Positions 60,312-64,000 of a stretch of 64,000 nucleotides of DNA are shown here, one piece after another (position 1 is the stretch's first letter; each line of letters opens with the position of its first letter). The notes under the pieces are model-generated. The model was given only the letters and a program-made list of their open reading frames with translations, did not search any database and was not told where the DNA came from. The position numbers and the translations under genes were made by a program. The stretch covers positions 62,001 through 126,000 of the forward strand of contig JAGZUF010000005.1 in NCBI GenBank assembly GCA_018380115.1, given 5' to 3'. The DNA is from Oscillospiraceae bacterium (GTDB taxonomy: Bacteria > Bacillota > Clostridia > Oscillospirales > Ruminococcaceae).

Positions 60312-62389
60312 TGGTATTTGCACTGGCAGGCAACCAGAATTCCGGCAAGACGACGCTGTTCAACCAGCTTACCGGCTCGAACCAGCATGTGGGCAATTTC
60401 CCCGGCGTGACGGTGGATAAAAAAGAGGGCGTGATACGCGACCACACCACGGGCGAACACCACTTTGGCCCGCGCGCCTGGGGGCACGAGCGCCACAAGC
60501 GCAGCGAGATACCCCCGCGCGCGCCCGCCACAGTGGTGGACCTGCCCGGCATCTACTCGCTTTCGCCGTATACCAGCGAAGAAATTGTGACGCGCGATTT
60601 TCTGATAGACGGCAGGCCGGACGGCATCATCAACATTGTGGACGCCACCAATATCGAGCGCAATTTGTACCTTACCATGCAGCTGATCGAGCTTGGCATC
60701 CCCATGGTGATAGCCCTGAACATGATGGACGAAATGCGCGCAAACGGCAACACCGTGGACGTGAACGGGCTGGAGGCAGAGCTTGGCGTGCCGGTGGTGC
60801 CCATTTCCGCCGCGAAGAACGAGGGCATTGACGAGCTGATAGAGCATGCCCTGCGCGCAGCCGAGCACAAGCAGCGCCCCCGCCGGCAGGATTTCTGCAC
60901 CGGCGCGGTGCACCGCTGCATTCACGGTATTGCCCACATGATAGAAGACCACGCGCAGGCCGCGGGCGTGCCGCCGTATTTTGCCGCCACCAAGCTGGTG
61001 GAGGGCGACGGGCCCATGCAGCAGCGCCTGCGCCTGACGGAAAACGAAATAGACCTTGTGGGCCATTCGGTGGCGGAGATGGAGGCAGAGCTTGGCACAG
61101 ACCGCGAGGCCGCCCTGGCCGACATGCGCTACACCTTTATTGAAAAGCTGTGCGCCGCCACTGTGGTAAAGCACGGCGAAAGCCGCGAGCACGCGCGCAG
61201 CGTCAGGCTGGACAAGGTGCTTACGGGCAAATATACGGGCATTCCCATTTTTCTGCTTATTATGCTGGCGGTGTTCTGGCTGACGTTCGGCGTGATAGGC
61301 ACGTTTCTCAGCGACGTGTTAAGCGCGGGCATCGACGCCGTGACGGCCGCCGCTGCCGCCGGGCTGGACGCCTACGGCATCAACCCGGTGGTGCGCTCGC
61401 TTGTGATAGACGGCGTGTTTGCGGGCGTGGGCAGCGTGCTCAGCTTTCTGCCCATTATTGTGACGCTGTTTTTCTTCCTTTCCATGCTGGAAGATTCAGG
61501 CTATATGGCGCGCGTGGCCTTTGTGATGGATAAGCTTTTGCGCAAAATAGGCCTTTCGGGCCGCAGCTTTGTGCCCATGCTGATAGGCTTTGGGTGCAGC
61601 GTGCCCGCCATTATGGCCACGCGCACGCTGGCCAGCGACCGGGACAGAAAAATGACCATTCTGCTTACGCCGTTCATGAGCTGCTCGGCCAAGCTGCCCA
61701 TTTACGCCGTGTTTACGGCGGCGTTTTTTCCGCAGCACGGGGCGCTTGCCATGATTCTGCTGTATGTTTCCGGCATGGCCGTGGGCGTGCTGGCCGGGCT
61801 TTTGATGAAAAACACGCTGTATAAGGGCAACCCCGTGCCCTTTGTGATGGAGCTGCCGAACTACCGCGTGCCCAGCCCCAAAAGCGTGCTTTTGTTGATG
61901 TGGGATAAAGCCAAGGATTTTCTTACCCGCGCGTTCACCGTCATTTTCATTGCCACCATCATCATCTGGTTTTTGCAGACGTTCGACACGCGGCTGAATG
62001 TGGTGGCCGATTCCTCCGCCAGCATGCTGGCGGGGCTGGGCCGCATGCTGGCGCCGCTGTTCGCGCCGCTGGGCTTTACCGACTGGCGCGCCGCCACCGC
62101 CCTTATCACCGGCTTTTCGGCCAAAGAGGCCGTGGTAAGCACCATGGCTGTGCTTACGGGCACCAGCGTTTCCAACCTGGGCGCGGCCCTGCAGGGCATT
62201 TTTACGCCGCTTTCGGCGGCCAGCTTTCTGGCCTTTACCCTGCTGTATTCGCCGTGCGTGGCGGCCATTGCCGCCGTAAAGCGCGAAATGCACTCCGGCC
62301 TTGCCGCCGCGTGGGTGGCCTTTGCCCAGTGCGCCGTTGCCTGGCTGTGCGCCTGCGCCGTGTTTCAGGTGGGCAGCCTGTTTGTGTGA
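60311..62389 (+). CDS. feoB: Ferrous iron transporter FeoB
   Basis: A 692-residue Fe(II) transporter. An N-terminal G domain carries G1 GNQNSGKTTLFN, G3 DLPGIYSL and G4 LNMMDE; the guanine dissociation inhibitor domain follows. The membrane domain (about residues 300-692) has two Gate motifs, including GFGCSVPAIMATRTL and GFSAKEAVVSTMAVL, with the conserved cysteine. It is preceded by feoA and followed by a Cys-rich partner gene, with no feoC. Synthesis is probably limited by iron through the DtxR-like box. Confidence 0.96.
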   Translation: MVFALAGNQNSGKTTLFNQLTGSNQHVGNFPGVTVDKKEGVIRDHTTGEHHFGPRAWGHERHKRSEIPPRAPATVVDLPGIYSLSPYTSEEIVTRDFLIDGRPDGIINIVDATNIERNLYLTMQLIELGIPMVIALNMMDEMRANGNTVDVNGLEAELGVPVVPISAAKNEGIDELIEHALRAAEHKQRPRRQDFCTGAVHRCIHGIAHMIEDHAQAAGVPPYFAATKLVEGDGPMQQRLRLTENEIDLVGHSVAEMEAELGTDREAALADMRYTFIEKLCAATVVKHGESREHARSVRLDKVLTGKYTGIPIFLLIMLAVFWLTFGVIGTFLSDVLSAGIDAVTAAAAAGLDAYGINPVVRSLVIDGVFAGVGSVLSFLPIIVTLFFFLSMLEDSGYMARVAFVMDKLLRKIGLSGRSFVPMLIGFGCSVPAIMATRTLASDRDRKMTILLTPFMSCSAKLPIYAVFTAAFFPQHGALAMILLYVSGMAVGVLAGLLMKNTLYKGNPVPFVMELPNYRVPSPKSVLLLMWDKAKDFLTRAFTVIFIATIIIWFLQTFDTRLNVVADSSASMLAGLGRMLAPLFAPLGFTDWRAATALITGFSAKEAVVSTMAVLTGTSVSNLGAALQGIFTPLSAASFLAFTLLYSPCVAAIAAVKREMHSGLAAAWVAFAQCAVAWLCACAVFQVGSLFV

Positions 62390-62407
62390 AGCAGTGAGGT
62401 GACGCAG

Positions 62408-62593
62408 ATGAACGCTTTCAGCTGGCTTGTGCTGGCCTGCGTGGCCATATGTGCGGCGCTGGCCGTGCGCGCCATGCGGCGCGCGCAGCGCCGCGGCGGC
62501 TGCGGCGCATGTGCGGGCGGCTGCGGCGCATGTGCGGGCGGCTGCGCCGCCTGCCCGCACGCATGCCCCCGGCAGGGTGAAAAAACAGAATAA
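62408..62593 (+). CDS. FeoB-associated Cys-rich membrane protein
   Basis: A 61-residue protein. One hydrophobic segment (about residues 5-20) is followed by a basic patch and a Cys/Gly-rich tail (CGACAGGCGACAGGCAACPHAC). This matches the family of small proteins that accompany FeoB in Firmicutes. The tail contains an exact 21-nt tandem duplication (62500-62541). The ATG follows GAGGTG. It probably binds or delivers Fe(II) near FeoB. Confidence 0.8.
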   Translation: MNAFSWLVLACVAICAALAVRAMRRAQRRGGCGACAGGCGACAGGCAACPHACPRQGEKTE

Positions 62594-62598
62594 AAGGC

Positions 62599-62637
62599 AA
62601 AAAGGCCCCGTGTGCTTTATGCACACGGGGCTGTTTT
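62599..62637 (+). terminator. Terminator of the feo operon
   Basis: AGGCCCCGTGTGC pairs with GCACACGGGGCT around TTTAT, followed by TTTTTT. Confidence 0.85.
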
Positions 62638-62688
62638 TTGGGTAAAAATAGCCCTTCCGGTTCATTTTTTCATATCAAGTGAAATTTT

Positions 62689-62718
62689 TTGACGAGGCAC
62701 ATCTATAAGTCGTATAAT
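62689..62718 (+). promoter_or_regulatory. Promoter of the LytTR two-component genes
   Basis: TTGACG (62689-62694), 18-bp spacer, TATAAT (62713-62718), about 48 nt before the start codon. Confidence 0.7.
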
Positions 62719-62765
62719 AAACCCATCTCTCTTACTCTGCACTTTCTATTGGGGAGGCAGCAAAC

Positions 62766-63479
62766 ATGCTGTATATTGCAATTTGTGATGATGACCCTGT
62801 TTATCTGTGCAGGGCCACGGATATTGTACGGGGGTACTTTTCCGGCAGAGGTACGGACACATCCATTTCCACTTTCACCTCTGCACAGGAATTGTTAAAT
62901 GCAGACGCCGGACAATTTAATATTTTTCTTTTGGATGTTATGGTAGGACAGGAAAATGGCATTCTTCTGGCCAAGCATTTGCGGCAGATGCACCCAGATT
63001 GTTCCATTATATTTATATCTTCTTATCTGGAATTTGCGCTGAAAGGGTATCATGTAAACGCTTTTCGGTATCTGCTGAAAAACAACTTGGAAAGTGATTT
63101 GTGCCATTGTCTGGAGGAATTGGAAGAACGCTTTTATAAGCGCACAGAAACCTTAGACATCAAGCCAGTATTGGGTGACGCTGTACGCCTTGCCCTGCGC
63201 GATGTTTTATATTTTGAAAGCAGCGCCCGCCTGATTACAGCCCATATGCTTGCGCCAAACCAGCCTTTAGAATTTTATGGGCAGCTTACTACGCTGGAAC
63301 AGCGCATTACACACAGCCCTTTTGTGCGCATCCACCAAAGTTTTTTGGTAAATATGCAGCATATTACCTCTGTGCAGCGGCGTGTCGTGACTTTAGCAGA
63401 CGGCACCGTTCTAACGTGCAGCAGGGCATATTACACAAAGGCATTTTGTACATACATGACATGGCGGGAGGGACAGTGA
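62766..63479 (+). CDS. LytTR family response regulator
   Basis: A 237-residue response regulator. The receiver has YIAICDDDPVYL (acidic pocket), the phosphorylated Asp in FLLDVMVG, and the conserved KNNLE region. The C-terminal LytTR DNA-binding domain has RDVLYFESSARLIT, LTTLEQRI, FVRIHQSFLVNMQHI and LTCSRAYYTKAF, the AgrA-type pattern. GGGGAGG precedes the ATG. The next gene overlaps by 1 nt. Codon usage is visibly richer in A and T than in the feo genes beside it. Confidence 0.93.
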   Translation: MLYIAICDDDPVYLCRATDIVRGYFSGRGTDTSISTFTSAQELLNADAGQFNIFLLDVMVGQENGILLAKHLRQMHPDCSIIFISSYLEFALKGYHVNAFRYLLKNNLESDLCHCLEELEERFYKRTETLDIKPVLGDAVRLALRDVLYFESSARLITAHMLAPNQPLEFYGQLTTLEQRITHSPFVRIHQSFLVNMQHITSVQRRVVTLADGTVLTCSRAYYTKAFCTYMTWREGQ

Positions 63480-64000
63480 TGGACTATGCATTAAGTGCGG
63501 CTTGGGTGTTTGCAGAATATTTTTCGTTTGTAATGCTGGCAGATGCAATTTTGCAGCGCCGTTTTATCCATCCTGCGCTTTTCTGGGCCTGTGTGCTGGG
63601 CTGCGCTGCGTTTTGCTATGGGGTTACCGGGCTGTTGCCCGTTCAAACCTCGTTGTTCAAAACTTGTCTTTTCTTTGTTTTCTTCTCGCCCGTTTCCTTT
63701 TTTCTTTACTCAGGCAGCATGAAGCGAAAGCTATTTGCCATGGTGTTGCTGTACATTTTAGTATATGGACTAGACTATGCTGCCATTGCCGTCATAATGG
63801 GCATTACCCACACTGCGTTCAACGCCATTACACAAAATTTTGTTGTGTATATTTTGGCTACTTTTCTTTCCAAAACGCTGCTTGTGTGCATATGTTATGT
63901 TATTCGCCGCGCATATACCGCGCGTTCGCAGAACGTTTCTGTTTCTTTTTGGGAATGGAGCAAAATTGCCATTATTCCTGCATTATCCCTGCTGAACCTT
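63479..64000 (+). CDS. Sensor histidine kinase N-terminal part (AgrC-like, runs off the window)
   Basis: A gene beginning at ATG 63479, overlapping the response regulator stop by 1 nt, open for 174 codons to the window end. The visible protein (MDYALSAAWVFAEYFS...) has about five to six hydrophobic segments and basic loops (QRRFIH, SMKRKLF, IRRAY), typical of the membrane sensor of GHKL-type kinases paired with LytTR regulators. The catalytic part lies beyond the window. The identity rests on context and topology. Confidence 0.75.
   Translation, partial: MDYALSAAWVFAEYFSFVMLADAILQRRFIHPALFWACVLGCAAFCYGVTGLLPVQTSLFKTCLFFVFFSPVSFFLYSGSMKRKLFAMVLLYILVYGLDYAAIAVIMGITHTAFNAITQNFVVYILATFLSKTLLVCICYVIRRAYTARSQNVSVSFWEWSKIAIIPALSLLNL

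Noticed and set aside
62500..62541. The tandem repeat as part of a CRISPR array
   Set aside because: Two head-to-tail 21-nt units without spacers, in frame within a Cys-rich protein gene.

Overview
The window looks like chromosomal DNA from a GC-rich, anaerobic, spore-forming Clostridia member, most likely Oscillospiraceae/Ruminococcaceae. The evidence is a SpoIIID-type sporulation regulator, a SpoIID-family protein, a phosphate butyryltransferase plus butyrate kinase pair, an [FeFe]-hydrogenase-like protein and Gram-positive style promoters and Shine-Dalgarno sites. The species cannot be fixed from sequence reading alone. I see no rRNA, CRISPR array, transposase, integrase or phage gene.

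Layout. 1-4.7 kb: MATE efflux pump with a structured leader (possible guanidine-IV/mepA-type riboswitch), MerR regulator, a small ABC exporter and a lipoprotein. 4.7-17.3 kb: a large carbohydrate locus. A leftward operon encodes a racemase-like protein, FGGY kinase, class II ketose-bisphosphate aldolase, OtnK/DtnK-like kinase, class II aldolase/decarboxylase, SIS isomerase, ROK kinase, DeoR regulator and GH32 glycosidase. A divergent ABC sugar importer lacks its own ATPase. 17.3-23.7 kb: ferritin, a putative metal permease, [FeFe]-hydrogenase-like protein, SpoIIID, and a thioredoxin-reductase-like flavoprotein with a degenerate NADPH site coupled to dCMP deaminase. 24.3-28.6 kb: pstSCAB-phoU behind a recognisable Pho box. 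28.9-37.8 kb: aminotransferase, CDF transporter, NYN-LOTUS protein, a tandem-AraC regulator, and a DMT transporter/SDR/BCCT transporter cluster. 38.3-49.3 kb: citrate synthase with a membrane protein, SpoIID, macro-domain protein, NhaC antiporter, cytoplasmic alpha-amylase, flavodoxin-like proteins and a Crp/Fnr regulator. 49.7-53.0 kb: two tRNAs, an MsmK-type sugar ABC ATPase, AraC regulator and NagB. 53.3-59.6 kb: ptb-buk with an acyltransferase, IclR regulator and M29 aminopeptidase. 59.9-62.6 kb: feoAB plus a Cys-rich partner under a DtxR/IdeR-like box. The window ends in a LytTR response regulator and the 5' part of its likely sensor kinase, in visibly more AT-rich DNA.

How the parts may work together: the importer at 14-17 kb probably borrows the MsmK-type ATPase at 50 kb and feeds the leftward catabolic operon, whose kinase/aldolase pair resembles the OtnK-OtnC route from a 3-oxo-tetronate to dihydroxyacetone phosphate. 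Acyl-phosphate metabolism (ptb-buk) and the hydrogenase fit butyrate-type fermentation.

The most unexpected non-coding signal is two families of dispersed repeats. Family 1 is about 210 bp, with two well-matched copies in opposite orientation (near 21.9 and 38.2 kb) and a degenerate third near 42.9 kb. Family 2 is about 60-70 bp, mostly in the long gaps between convergent genes and next to hairpin terminators, reminiscent of REP/BIME elements.
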